A stretch of DNA of 64,000 bases from Diplolepis rosae (Eukaryota; Arthropoda; Insecta; Hymenoptera; Diplolepididae). The position numbers were made by a program, and so were the translations under genes. This document shows, piece by piece, positions 11,685-22,557 of this stretch (its first letter is position 1; each line of letters opens with the position of its first letter). The notes below the pieces were generated by a model. It made no database searches, had not been told where the DNA came from, and worked only from the letters and a program-made list of their open reading frames with translations. The stretch is taken from contig JAPYXD010000581.1 of NCBI GenBank assembly GCA_030998225.1, forward strand, positions 2,418,001-2,482,000. Reading direction: 5' to 3'.

Positions 11685-14600
11685 ATGTCATCTGCAAACC
11701 TACTAAAATTTTTTCAATGGAATTGTCATAGTCTTATCCCCAAAAAAGGTTCTCTTTCAAGGTTAGCAGCCGATTATGATATTCTCCTTTTATGCGAAAC
11801 TTGGCTTAAACCTAATATCAATTTTTATCTTCCTAATTTTAACATAATTCGTAAGGATCGTGATGACCGTCAGGGAGGGGGTCTCCTCACTGCTATCAGG
11901 AATGATATACCCTTCAAAAGGGTGGATACAACTTTTGACATAGGGAACTGCCTGGACACACTCGCCATCGGCATTCCCACTGACCTTGGCCATTTGTTGG
12001 TTGTGAACGTTTATCGAAACCCTCGCACCCCCCCAGGTACAATTAATTGGCCTAATTTTTTGCAGTCTGCTGCTGACTTTCCCTGCTCCATCATTTGTGG
12101 TGATTTAAATTCACACCATCAATCATGGGGCTGCCACATGGCGAGCACCTCTGGTTTAGCCCTTTATGACGCCATTTTGGATTCAGACTTCATAATTATT
12201 AATAAAGGTGACCCCACTCTTTTCTCTCGCCCTGGTCAAAATAAATCCGCTATAGATCTCACAATGGTCTCCAAAAATCTGAAATTAATCTCAAATTGGC
12301 AAGTGCTTCCCGATAAAATGGGCAGCGATCACTTCCCAATCAGTGTCGAAATTGGCGTTCCCTTTACTTTTTATAACTTTTATTCCCACAAATACAACCT
12401 TAAAAGTGTAAATTGGAAAATTTTTAAATCTCACCTCCTATCTATTCATACAGACACTAACCTACCCTCTTCAACTAACTCAACAGGATCCGTTAACTCT
12501 TATTCGAATTTCCTTCATGACATAGATGAAGCTCTTCACAAAGCCGACCCCAAGCTGGACAGGGTGCCTTCCCGTCGAAAGGTCTATCCTAGCTCACCGC
12601 CATGGTGGAACGGGGAGTGTAAGAAAATCGTTAGAGTGAGGTTGGCCAAACTAAAGAAATATTTGCACTCCTCTACATATGAAAATTTCCTAGATTACCA
12701 GAAATGGGAAGCCAAAGCAACAAAAAGATTAAAATCAATTAAATCCGCGAATTTTCGATCCTTTTGTGAATCACTTTCTCTGAACTCTCCCATATCGACG
12801 GTTTGGGCTAAGGTTCGTAGTTTTCGTCACAGGCTATTGAGCCCCCCATCCCCAACGACCTGTCCCGTTGATCTCGAAACTATCAAATATATGAACTCTT
12901 ATATTCAGGATTTTATCAAAATGTCCAATGACTTCTCCAACATTGAAATTCCTCCCCTCCCAGTTTCTTTCACTGACGCTAACTACACTAATACTCCTTC
13001 ATCCTCTTCTACACTAGCTACAGAACCTGCTCAGGAGGACGATATTTTCTCCCCTCCATTTAACCTCAAAGAACTCCTGACAGTTCTTAAAAATTCTAAA
13101 ACTAATTCTTCCCCTGGATTGGACAGAATTAGTTTTCTTGTTATTCAAAATCTACCTGCAATCTCTCTCACACGCCTTCTTCATATTTTTAATAATGTTT
13201 TTGAAACGGGTGCTTTTCCTTCGAGCTGGAGAAACTTTCTTGTCTTTCTCCTTCCGAAATCCACCCTCCGCAAATTTCGACCCATCGCTCTGGCTTCCTG
13301 TTTCCTTAAACTCATGGAAAAGCTGGTTCAACAACGGCTATATTTCTGGACAGAAAACAAGGGTTTGCTCTCCCCTTTTCAGTATGGCTTTAGGAGGGGC
13401 CGTTCTTGTGCGGACAATTTAGCGATACTTTCTTCAAAATTACACTTGGCAGCCTCTTCGAGTATGATTTCTGTCTGTCTGTTTCTGGATATTGCGGCTG
13501 CTTATGATAATGTGATTCCTAATATACTCATTTGGGATCTGATCAACTTGGGCCTTCCTTGGAAGGTATGTAAGTTTATATTCAACCTCACTACTGTTCG
13601 TTACGTTTATTTTCGCATAAATGGAGAAAACAAAGGACCCCATATTTTCCACAGGGGACTTCCACAGGGCTGTGTTCTTAGCCCCCTTTTATACAACATC
13701 TACACCAAGAACATTCATAAACTACTACATCCACATTGCGACATTCTCGAGTATGCAGATGACTTAGTCTTGTACGCTTCCTCTAATGATGGGGACAATT
13801 GCATTGCTATTCTTCAGGAAAGCGTGAACAACGTGAACACCTTTTTAAAGAAACGTGGTCTCTCCATATCCCCTTCCAAATCTAAACTTGTCTTCTTCCC
13901 AACTCCTACTAATCAGTTACCGGAATCTTTAAGCCTTCGAATAGATAACCAGGTCGTCTCTCGCTCAAATAACGTCCAATTTTTGGGAGTTATCTTGCAG
14001 AGCTCCCTCTCCTGGGAATTACACCTTACAAAACTCATTGACCATGGGTCAAAAATTCTTAACCTTTTGAAATGCTTGGCGGGCACATGGTGGGGCTCAC
14101 ATCCTCGTATTTTACAGATTCTTTATCAGGCCCTTTGCCGCAGTTCTTTCGAATATGGTTGCCACGCACTTTCTATATGCAAAAACAGCAAACTATATAC
14201 CAAACTTACCAAACTACACAATAAAATTTTGAGAGTTATCATGGGATATCGTATATCTACTCCAATCATAGTCATGCAATCAGAACTGGGCGAGTTCCCC
14301 ATTATTGATCGATTCCAATTAATCTCTGATAAATTCCTTATCAAAACCTTCCAATCCGCATGTCATCCCATTTTTCCCATTCTCAATAGACTTGCTAACA
14401 TTCTTAGATATTCTAAACCCAAATTTAATCAAATTAAAAATTTTCTTCTGCTCAAATCGTATCAAAAATTTGGGGGCTACAAACCAAGAGTTCTCAATTC
14501 TGCCACACCATTACAATTTCTACTCCCATATCCATCTATGTTTTTCGAGCCATCTGTTGACTTATCAATCGGTATCTCTATTGACAATAGTCCGAACCCT

Positions 14601-15530
14601 GAATCTGTTTTTAATTCCTTCATTTCCATTCATTATGCCAATTATACTCACTTCTATACTGATGGGTCTAAGAAGACCAATTATCCAGTGGGCTTTGCCA
14701 TCTATGCTCCCTTTTTGGATTTGGAAATGCAATTTAGGGTCTCTGAGCATGCATCCATATTTACTGCGGAGACAATGGCTATTTGTGAATCTATCCAATA
14801 TATTATTGAAAAAGATATCTCTTTCTCTGTTATTTTCTCTGATGCTAAGAGTGTGTTGCAGGCTTCTCTTAGTCTCGCAACACTGTCCTCTTCTTCATTC
14901 TTGCTTCTTAAGCTTCGAAATCTTCTATATGTTGCTCATTGCTCTGGTCTTACCATTGATCTAGTCTGGCTCCCTGGCCACAGAGGCATCCCAGGCAACG
15001 AAACTGCAGATAACCTGGCCAGATTGGCCTCTTCTGACGGCCTCCTTACTCAAACTAAACTCCCCCACACAGATATTTGGGCCCTTTCCCTTCAGGGTCA
15101 CTTCTCTCACGTTGAAGCTCAATGGAAGCAAGTCTCAAGGGTGGAACGTAAGGGTCTCTACTATTTCTCTACCTTCTTTGATCCCTCCCATCATTTCCGA
15201 CCCTGGTATGCTAAATCTAAAGCAAACCGCAAATTCATTGTTACAATCTCTAGACTCCGAGCAAATCACTACAACCTTGCGGCTAGCCTAGCCAGAAAAA
15301 ACCTTTCAGACTCCGCAATTTGCGCCCACTGTGGAGATGAAAATCAAGACATTAATCATATTGTCTGGGCATGTCCCAATTTTTCTCAACCGCGTTCACT
15401 GCTCGAAAACCGCCTTAGACGACTCAAATTTTTCCCGCCATATTGCATCGAGTCATTCCTGTCCAATCCTAATGGCCGAGGTATCCATCTTATATTTCAG
15501 TTCTTAAATTCAACTAACCTATGCATTTAA
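11685..15530 (+). CDS. LINE ORF2: endonuclease-reverse transcriptase-RNase H
   Basis: An uninterrupted frame of 1281 residues. The N-terminal EEP endonuclease has QWN at about 11, CETW at 37-40 (Glu38), CGDLNSHHQSWG from about 138 and SDH at 214-216. The reverse transcriptase follows: FRPIALASC, FRRGRSCADN, FLDIAAAYDNV, LPQGCVLSPLLYNIYT, and the catalytic YADD at about 690-693. RNase H follows with its acidic residues in YTDGS (Asp ~993), AETMA (Glu ~1029), FSDAKS (Asp ~1053) and NETADNLA (Asp ~1109). A C-terminal CCHC knuckle (CAHCGDENQDINHIVWAC) begins near 1213. The protein nicks target DNA and primes reverse transcription at the nick. All catalytic motifs look intact, so this copy is probably young. 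Confidence 0.95.
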   Translation: MSSANLLKFFQWNCHSLIPKKGSLSRLAADYDILLLCETWLKPNINFYLPNFNIIRKDRDDRQGGGLLTAIRNDIPFKRVDTTFDIGNCLDTLAIGIPTDLGHLLVVNVYRNPRTPPGTINWPNFLQSAADFPCSIICGDLNSHHQSWGCHMASTSGLALYDAILDSDFIIINKGDPTLFSRPGQNKSAIDLTMVSKNLKLISNWQVLPDKMGSDHFPISVEIGVPFTFYNFYSHKYNLKSVNWKIFKSHLLSIHTDTNLPSSTNSTGSVNSYSNFLHDIDEALHKADPKLDRVPSRRKVYPSSPPWWNGECKKIVRVRLAKLKKYLHSSTYENFLDYQKWEAKATKRLKSIKSANFRSFCESLSLNSPISTVWAKVRSFRHRLLSPPSPTTCPVDLETIKYMNSYIQDFIKMSNDFSNIEIPPLPVSFTDANYTNTPSSSSTLATEPAQEDDIFSPPFNLKELLTVLKNSKTNSSPGLDRISFLVIQNLPAISLTRLLHIFNNVFETGAFPSSWRNFLVFLLPKSTLRKFRPIALASCFLKLMEKLVQQRLYFWTENKGLLSPFQYGFRRGRSCADNLAILSSKLHLAASSSMISVCLFLDIAAAYDNVIPNILIWDLINLGLPWKVCKFIFNLTTVRYVYFRINGENKGPHIFHRGLPQGCVLSPLLYNIYTKNIHKLLHPHCDILEYADDLVLYASSNDGDNCIAILQESVNNVNTFLKKRGLSISPSKSKLVFFPTPTNQLPESLSLRIDNQVVSRSNNVQFLGVILQSSLSWELHLTKLIDHGSKILNLLKCLAGTWWGSHPRILQILYQALCRSSFEYGCHALSICKNSKLYTKLTKLHNKILRVIMGYRISTPIIVMQSELGEFPIIDRFQLISDKFLIKTFQSACHPIFPILNRLANILRYSKPKFNQIKNFLLLKSYQKFGGYKPRVLNSATPLQFLLPYPSMFFEPSVDLSIGISIDNSPNPESVFNSFISIHYANYTHFYTDGSKKTNYPVGFAIYAPFLDLEMQFRVSEHASIFTAETMAICESIQYIIEKDISFSVIFSDAKSVLQASLSLATLSSSSFLLLKLRNLLYVAHCSGLTIDLVWLPGHRGIPGNETADNLARLASSDGLLTQTKLPHTDIWALSLQGHFSHVEAQWKQVSRVERKGLYYFSTFFDPSHHFRPWYAKSKANRKFIVTISRLRANHYNLAASLARKNLSDSAICAHCGDENQDINHIVWACPNFSQPRSLLENRLRRLKFFPPYCIESFLSNPNGRGIHLIFQFLNSTNLCI

Positions 15531-15916
15531 TCCCCTCCATCCGAGCGAACTTTACCGAAATTCTCCCAAGAGGGTGCTGTAGTTAGTAAATAGTTTCAAA
15601 TATTAGTCAATCTATCGATAAAATTATGCTGTAAATACAAAGAATAAAAATAAATGAACAATAAAAATGATCTCCAAAGCACAGTATTTTTCTTCTAATG
15701 GGTACGTTTTCCATCCCATGATCGATCTTTAATGCCTTTGTTCACCCCCACCTGAGTGATCCTATCCACTCTCATCTACCTGTGTCTTTTGACTCATGGC
15801 CATGGCCAGATAGGTTACACACAAATTTCGTGCCGGAGTGCTCACCGCCTCCAAACGCTAGGCTATTCTCTTCTCAGGGCAGGTCGACCTCTAATGTATT
15901 GGGTGTCCCCGTAGGA

Positions 15917-15951
15917 TAGTTCATGTGCGGTGGTGTACGCGGCGCTAGTTG
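15917..15951 (+). promoter_or_regulatory. 35-bp element shared with PSMG1 upstream region
   Basis: The block beginning TAGTTCATG and ending TGTACGCGGCGCTAGTTG lies about 110-145 bp upstream of the THAP gene ATG. It recurs at 21080-21114 upstream of PSMG1 with three or four mismatches. The location before two start codons suggests a promoter or transcription-factor element; its function is inferred. Confidence 0.5.
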
Positions 15952-16059
15952 TCGGAAGCGGGCGTAGTGCGGCAAAGGGAACGGCTTCGTATGAGTTCCG
16001 CCATTGTTGTATACATGTATCAACAATTCGTACGCGATCGCGCTTTATAATCATTTAAA

Positions 16060-18200
16060 ATGAATTCGAAGTACGAAATTCAGTGTGCTGTGAGTGGGTG
16101 TACCTCCAAAAGGGGTCGGAAGAACAATGTGTCAATTCATCGGTTTCCGAAGAAAGAAAATGCCGGACAACGATGGATAGAAGCATGCTCAAATCCCTAC
16201 TTGTCGAGGTTAGGATACCTCGAAGTACTAGAAAGACAATTTTTTATTTGTCATCGACATTTTTCCGACGTTAAATTTACCGTCGTGTAGTGATGTGTCG
16301 AGTGGAAGTGATGTGAACATTAAACCGGCGAGTGTTTCTTCCCCATCAGACTTCGAAATCTTTATTCCCGAAGTAGAAAAACCCGCAGAAGGCACTCGAG
16401 ACTTTGAAGAAAGTAGCGTGCAGTTTGCACACGTAAGTAACAATATTTTTAATTTCATACGATATTGTATATAATTTCAAACTTTTCGACTTTGATCAGA
16501 GTCCTCATTAGTGATCTTTATTTCTAAAATTTTAAGTGCAATAAATAAAATATTACATATATGAGCCCTATTTCGAAGTAAACTTTGAAAATGTGAAAAA
16601 ATGTAAAAATCGTAAGAAAATTTACATAAAATAGTACAAGAAACTTCTATGAAGTTTCTAAAACTTCCTTAGGAATGACAATAAAAATTCTAGCACGTAA
16701 TTTTGAGATACCAAACTAAAAAAGTAGTATATACACTACCGGTCAAAATTATTTATTCACCTGCTGTGTTAGCTATTCTTAAAGTGCCTTAATTTTTATA
16801 ATTATTTAAATTTTGCATCTAGTGAGCCCAAGTTGAAGGCAAAATGGTAATTTTATAAGAATATATTGCAAAAAACGTCAAATTTCGATCTTTTTGAATA
16901 AATATTAATAACACTGAAATTAATTAAGACCTTTAAACGTTTCTGGTCTCATTTTGAAGGTTACTCTTCATAGTATTTTGTTAACTTATCCAGATATTTT
17001 TAGAATTTTTCTTTTGGATTCTACCCTGGGGTCAAACATGGTACAAACATGTCGAAAATTTTCAAATGAAGACAGTAATCTATAAATTTTATTAAAATAT
17101 GATACACATTGGTTTTTAAGAATTTCTTGTAAGTAGCTACACATTTTTAAAATTTTATGACCTTTTTGTATCATTTTTGACGCCGGGTAGAATCCAGGAA
17201 AAAAAATCTGAAAATATCTTGATTAGTTAGCAAAATACTATGAAAACCTACCATTTAAATGAGACAAAAAACTTTTAAAAATCTTAATTAATTTCAGAGT
17301 TGTTAATATTTTTCAGAATGATTGAAATTTCAAGTTTTTTGAAATATTTTTTTATAAAATTAACATTTTGTTATTTTTTCTGATTTTTCTAAATCATTTC
17401 AGTCGATTATGTCGATCATTAGAAGAGTGTATCACTGTACGTGACAACGGAACTCTACTATATCGACCTTATCAACCTATGATTCAGAATTAATCCAACG
17501 TTATTTAAAACTAGATGGTATTTTCCAATATAAATTGAAGAAATTTTTCTGTGAAAAAAAAATTTCTTCAATTTTGTTATTTAGTTTATTTTATTATTTT
17601 GTTTTATTTGTTATTTGCAAAATTTTATTAACTTTTATTTTATGATAGGGAAAAAAATTTCAACTTATTATTATAAAAATTAAGACACTTTAGGAATAGC
17701 TGAAACAACAAGTGAACAAATAATTTCGACCGGCAGTGTACTTCTGTCTAAATGTTACTGAAGGTATAGATGCAAGTACATATATAGTATAAAATTACAA
17801 AGGATTATTTATGAAAAAATAGCTGAGAATTGCCAATACAAATTCCACAATGTCAGAAATTCCCACCACAATTTCGCGAAACATGTGACTGGAGTTTTAT
17901 TTTATAAAATTTATTTTTATTTATTTTATAAAATACCTACGAAATATATTTCAAATATTCATATAAATTAAATGCTTTTAATCTATATTGCAGAAAAAAG
18001 AATCAGAAGATATCCCAAAAGCAGGAAGCAGCAAGGATGTACTTGGAGAAGACTTTCACACAACACCGAAGAGAGCTATCTCGACCCCACAAAGTGTTCG
18101 ATTATCTTGTAGTACAAAAATCAACGCAAAATGTGCTAAGCAACTATATTTTCTGAAAATAAATATACAAATTACAGATATTTTTGATTTTTATAAATAA
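16060..18200 (+). CDS. THAP zinc-finger protein, two exons, apparent frameshift
   Basis: Exon 1 begins at ATG 16060 and encodes a THAP C2CH finger: CAVSGC, then W in QRWIEAC, then CHRHF. THAP domains bind DNA and occur in transcription factors and in P-type transposases. The opening frame stops at 16288-16290. A +1 shift near 16278-16280 opens a second frame (PSSCSDVSSGSD onwards) that runs to a donor at 16433 (cac|gtaagt). Exon 2 starts after ttgcag at 17994 in matching phase and ends at TAA 18198-18200 after TPKRAISTPQSV. The intron holds a Tc1-like element. Either the copy has a 1-nt indel (pseudogene) or the assembly has an error. A 17-bp direct repeat flanking the next big repeat begins in the last codons. 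Confidence 0.65.
16476..16515 (-). ncRNA. Degenerate hammerhead-like motif, copy 8
   Basis: On the minus strand it reads CTAATGAG, GACTC, loop, GTCGAAAAGTT. Core position changes (CTGATGA to CTAATGA) make it a decayed relative of the other copies. Confidence 0.35.
16734..17738. mobile_element. Tc1/mariner-type palindromic element in THAP intron
   Basis: The ends CACTACCGGTCAAAATTATT and (complement) CACTGCCGGTCGAAATTATT are inverted, with TA on both sides (16732-16733, 17739-17740). The whole 1-kb body is a loose palindrome with no transposase frame. Ends of the CACTGCCGGTC type are known from Tc1-like elements. Confidence 0.8.
17380..17518. repeat. Dispersed 139-bp repeat, copy 1
   Basis: It matches 60100-60238 nearly base for base ('ctactatatcgaccttatca'). 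The second copy adjoins a tRNA-like unit, so both may be parts of one SINE-like family. Confidence 0.75.
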
Positions 18201-18297
18201 CTGGCTTATATCGACCCTCAATAATATTAATAGATAGATGATTTTTTTCTTTGGCTTTAGGGTCCAGAAATAATGTAAACTCAGGGTTTCATTTTTT

Positions 18298-18339
18298 CCT
18301 CAAACGTTTCGACTCAGATTGGAGTCCTCATCAGTGAGA
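18298..18339 (-). ncRNA. Hammerhead-ribozyme-like motif, copy 2
   Basis: Reading the minus strand: CTCA, CTGATGA, helix II GACTC/GAGTC with loop CAATCT, GAAACGTT, TGAG. Helix I is CTCA/TGAG. It is the inverted twin of the copy at 20736-20777. Confidence 0.65.
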
Positions 18340-20735
18340 TTTATTTCTATAAAAATACAACGAAAGAAAAGAATAAAGAATTAAAGAATAGAAAATTGCA
18401 CGTGTGACGGATAAACATTGTGTTGACAAACGATATAAATGAATTGTTCTTGTGAACCTATAGAATAGGTCTAACTAAATTTACGAATAAAAAATTGAAA
18501 ATTGTAACAATTTGCTATAAAAATACATAGGGAAGGGACTTAAAAAATTTTTAACACGTGTGACGGATAAAATTATGATAAAATTGCATATGTAAACCAT
18601 ATCATTGGTCCATACTAACTAAATTCGAACAAAAATGAATAAAATGTGCCTAATTTCCCTATAGAAAATGCAAAGGGGGAAACATTAAAAATTACACATG
18701 TGACGGATAGACATTGTGTTGACAAACGATATAAATGGATTGCACTTTTGAAACTATGGAATAGGTCTAACTAAATTTACGTATAAAAAATTTGAAAATT
18801 GTACTAAATTTGGAGTAAGAGTACATAGGGAAGGTACTTAAAAAATTTGAATACGTGTAATGGATAATGTTATGATAAAATTGCACATGTACACCATATA
18901 ATTGGTCCATACTAACTAAATTCGAACAAAAACTCAATAAACTGTGTGCAGAATTTTTCAAATAAATGCAAAGGAAGAACCTTAAAAATTACACATGTGA
19001 CGGATAGACATTGTGTTGACAACCGATATAAATGGATTGCACTTTTGGAACTATAGAATAGGTCAAACTAAATTTACGTATGAAAATTGAAAATTGTGCA
19101 AAATTTGCTATAAACATACATAGGGAAGGAACTTAAAAAATTATACGTTTGACGGATAACATTATGATAAATTGCAGTAACACGGGACGGAAAAACCATT
19201 GTGGTAAAAAAAAATTTTATAAAAATTGCACGTGTGAACTGTAAAATTGGTCTGAATAACTAAATCCACAACAATATAAGCCATATATAATTTGTTCTGT
19301 AAAAATACAAGTGGAAGAAACTTAAAAATTGCAAGAGTGACAATTAAACATTGTGGTAAAAGGGGGAATAAATTCTAAATTTTTCAGCCTCATCAGGAAG
19401 TTGTATATAGATACAATTCTTAATTTATTTTAATAAAAACATTAGAAGCTACAAAATAATAATTGAGACTAACCTTCAGTCAGAATGTGAATAGAATTGT
19501 ATCAAAAAATTCACAATTATCCCGGATTTTTTTCTTTTTTCGTTTACTGAAGAGACACATATTTATCACCACTGCTGTCAGTAACGTATTTACTTTGGAA
19601 CTGAGTTATGTTTTAAAAGACTGCTGGAAAGTCATAGTGGAGTAAGGGATAAGGAGAGGGTATTTTTTTGAAGTGGTTTAACTTTGCGTGTATAAAAAGG
19701 TTGGAAAGATGTGTCCAAGATGATGCAGGAAGCTGTGACAAAGGAGAACCGCAAATGAGTCAACTGTGGTTCAGACCGTTTCAAATCCTAAGCTAGATGT
19801 TGGAGAAAATGTAAATTTTTCTGAGATTAAATTCTGTTATTTAAGTGCAATTTTTATAAATTTTTTTTTACCACAATGGTTTTTCCGTCCCGTGTTACTG
19901 CAATTTATCATAATGTTATCCGTCAAACGTGTAATTTTTTAAGTTCCTTCCCTATGTATGTTTATAGCAAATTTTGCACAATTTTCAATTTTCATACGTA
20001 AATTTAGTTTGACCTATTCTATAGTTCCAAAAGTGCAATCCATTTATATCGGTTGTCAACACAATGTCTATCCGTCACATGTGTAATTTTTAAGGTTCTT
20101 CCTTTGCATTTATTTGAAAAATTCTGCACACTTTTTATTTAGTTTTTGTTCGAATTTAGTTAGTATGGACCAATTATATGGTTTACATGTGCAATTTTAT
20201 CATAACATTATCCATTACACGTATTCAAATTTTTTAAGTACCTTCCCTATGTATTTTTATAGCAAATTTAGTACAATTTTCAAATTTTTTATACGTAAAT
20301 TTAGTTAGACCTATTCCATAGTTTCAAAAGTGCAATCCATTTATATCGTTTGTCAACACAATGTCTATCCGTCACATGTGTAATTTTTAATGTTTCCCCC
20401 TTTGCATTTTCTATAGGGAAATTAGGCACATTTTATTCATTTTTGTTCGAATTTAGTTAGTATGGACCAATCATATGGTTTACATCTGCAATTTTATCAT
20501 AATTTTATCCGTCACACGTGTTAAAAATTTTTTAAGTCCCTTCCCTATGTATTTTTATAGCAAATTGTTACAATTTTCAATTTTTTATTCGTAAATTTAG
20601 TTAGACCTATTCTATAGGTTCACAAGAACAATTCATTTATATCGTTTGTCAACACAATGTTTATCCGTCACACGTGCAATTTTCTATTCTTTAATTCTTT
20701 ATTCTTTTCTTTCGTTGTATTTTTATAGAAATAAA

Positions 20736-20777
20736 TCTCACTGATGAGGACTCCAATCTGAGTCGAAACGTTTGAGG
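20736..20777 (+). ncRNA. Hammerhead-ribozyme-like motif, copy 3
   Basis: TCTCA, CTGATGA (20741-20747), GACTC-CAATCT-GAGTC, GAAACGTT, TGAGG. Helix III would be ACGT, which is self-complementary, as in hammerheads that act as dimers. The predicted cleavage is after the base following GT (20772). Confidence 0.65.
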
Positions 20778-20891
20778 AAAAAATGAAACCCTGAGTTTAC
20801 ATTATTTCTGGACCCTAAAGCCAAAGGAAAAAAATCATCTATCTATTAATATTTTTGATTTTTATTTATGACGAGAAAACCATGATTTAAG

Positions 20892-20984
20892 GCAAAATTG
20901 TGTAAATGTAATTAAAGAGTGAGTTGATATCAACATAACTTCTCACTCTTGAATTAAATTTTCACAATTTTGCGCTAAATCTTC
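20892..20984. repeat. Short hairpin repeat
   Basis: 'gatttaaggcaaaattgtg' and the complement of 'cacaattttgcgctaaatc' form arms around a central 'gagtgag...ctcactc'. It is probably a small MITE upstream of PSMG1. Confidence 0.6.
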
Positions 20985-21079
20985 AATTTCCTTTTAATTT
21001 TATTTGAATATATTCTTTGTAACACATTTAAAGAACCTACGTATGCATGTATATGCACTAACACGTGCACACATAATGG

Positions 21080-21114
21080 TAGTTCATGCGCAGTGCTGTA
21101 CGCGGCGCTAGTTG
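21080..21114 (+). promoter_or_regulatory. 35-bp element shared with THAP gene upstream region
   Basis: TAGTTCATGCGC...GTACGCGGCGCTAGTTG, about 180-210 bp before the PSMG1 ATG, in a locally CpG-rich stretch. It is the near-identical partner of 15917-15951 in the same orientation. Confidence 0.5.
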
Positions 21115-21289
21115 CTAACGGTCCACCACCTTTCCATTAGGTTTGCACGGCCTGTCTCTTCTTTTCCATACATAGGAAGAGTGACAAAGTTACAAAGTTA
21201 CAAAGGAATTGCCGACTTCAAAATTTATGTTACAAACCGCAACTAGTCGATGCATGATTGCATGTCAAATATTGTAGGAACGAAAAGAA

Positions 21290-22348
21290 ATGAATTATCC
21301 ATTTGGTGAAATAATAATACCATCATCTCGAGCATTTTGGGTAGGTGAAGATGATGGAGACCTGCCAGAAAGCGAAGAGAAAAAGTGTGTACCTTAAATA
21401 TAATACAAATTTTTGATGACATTTGAAGAAAAACCATGTGACATGAAAAAGACTTCCGGTTTAAAAATTAGTAATTAAAAATGAAATTTTTTTTAGTTTA
21501 TTTTCGATTGAATGGGTGCAAGAGGAGCCTTCATCTTTCGGAAAATTAATCATCGTTGAGGGTGACTTGGTCGTTGGTAAAAATCATTCTACATTTTGTT
21601 TACTATTGTAATTATTATTATGAAAGTCAATCATGACTATTTTTCTCTATGATTTACAGATTTCGCAAAAAAATGTGTACTTAGTGACGCGAAAGAAGTT
21701 TGTATTATAAAGCATGAAAAATTCAAAAAACCTTCGATTATTTACGAAGTTGATAAATCTTTATATATTTGCCTCGTTAGCACAGAGATAGATTTAATAG
21801 AAGCAGCAGATTTTATTGAAATTGTAAGTATTTAAAAAGTGAAGAAGGTATCATTCAAAATCCATGAGTTATAATTTTGATTATTTTTCCAGATACAAAG
21901 TATTTTGTCGAAAACAGAAAAAATAATTGCGCTTAAAAATCTCCACGTGACTGAGCTAAAAACTGATGAAAAAATTAGTTCACCTTCATTTTTAAAGTCT
22001 TTGTCAACCAAAACTGCTAGGGATACCTGGAAAGTTTCCGCTCCACATTTGTGTCAACCTAATTTAATTGCAGGGGTTGCAGCAGGCGGTAGGTTAAAAA
22101 TAAATAATTTCAAACCGTAAAATATTTTTATTTTCAGAATTAATTTTTTTTTTTTTTCAGCTCTTTCGTTTGCGGTAATACAAAAATTATACGGTATTCT
22201 ATTCGTATTATACACTGATAATTTTGCATTAGATTCAAAAAGTGCACATCCTCTGGTTGAATTATTTTCTGAATTTACTGATCGAACAATTCCAGAGTAT
22301 TCTTCTGTTGGATTTAACTTTTTTGACAAAAGTAATATTTACATATAG
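21290..22348 (+). CDS. PSMG1: Proteasome assembly chaperone 1 (PSMG1/PAC1)
   Basis: Five exons join in frame to 240 residues: 21290-21384, 21497-21576, 21660-21823, 21893-22088, 22161-22348. Every intron has GT-AG ends (donors gtgtgt, gtaaaa, gtaagt, gtaggt). The protein starts MNYPFGEIIIPSSRAFW, has APHLCQPNLIAG in its second half, and ends SNIYI, close to the end of animal PSMG1. PSMG1 pairs with PSMG2 to scaffold alpha-ring assembly of the 20S proteasome and block premature dimerisation. The last residues I-Y-I fit the HbYX motif by which such chaperones dock in alpha-ring pockets. The start is the first ATG that keeps the frame; a TAG precedes it in an upstream frame. It converges on CycK-A. 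The length is slightly below the mammalian protein. Confidence 0.88.
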
Positions 22349-22468
22349 ATTACTCAAAATATTCTATAACATTTATGATTGTTTACAACCAATATCAAAT
22401 TCATCAAATATTAATTCTAAAAGAAACTGATATTATAAACAACGAAACTTTATACTATTTACAATTTT

Positions 22469-22474
22469 TTTATT
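22469..22474 (-). terminator. Poly(A) signal of CycK-A
   Basis: AATAAA on the minus strand, about 97 bp past the CycK-A stop. Confidence 0.55.
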
Positions 22475-22551
22475 AGAAAAGTTCTTACATCCGGATGATT
22501 GGTGACGGATGTAAAATGTCAGTGTATAGAATGTTTCATAATAATATAAAC

Positions 22552-22557
22552 AATAAA
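22552..22557 (+). terminator. Poly(A) signal of PSMG1
   Basis: AATAAA on the plus strand, about 204 bp past the PSMG1 stop and only 14 bp from the CycK-A stop codon. The two convergent transcripts probably overlap at their 3' ends. Confidence 0.5.

Larger units (their letters stand above)
9553..15665 (+). mobile_element. I/Jockey-group LINE, near full length
   Basis: It has a GC-richer 5' leader (about 9560-10010), ORF1 with three zinc knuckles, a 27-bp gap, ORF2 with endonuclease, reverse transcriptase and RNase H, and a short 3' UTR ending in an A-rich AATAAAAAT-type tail near 15660. Codon composition is much less AT-rich than the surroundings. The RNase H domain favours the I clade over Jockey proper. 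Both ends are approximate; 'gtattttt' just outside each end (near 9545 and 15684) is a weak candidate target duplication. Confidence 0.88.
18196..20850. repeat. Hammerhead-bounded palindrome with ~150-bp tandem units
   Basis: The left arm (about 18215-19260) and right arm (about 19860-20845) are near-perfect inverted copies. Each arm starts at its outer edge with GGCTTTAGGGTCC, then the ribozyme-like motif, then about six ~150-bp units ('gtgacggataaacattgtg', 'aaatacatagggaagg'). A 17-bp direct repeat, ATATTTTTGATTTTTAT, lies immediately outside both ends (18178-18194, 20849-20865) and looks like a target-site duplication. Hammerhead motifs in repeat ends are known from Penelope-like elements and animal retrozymes; assignment here is inferred. 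No transposase or reverse transcriptase frame is present. Confidence 0.8.
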
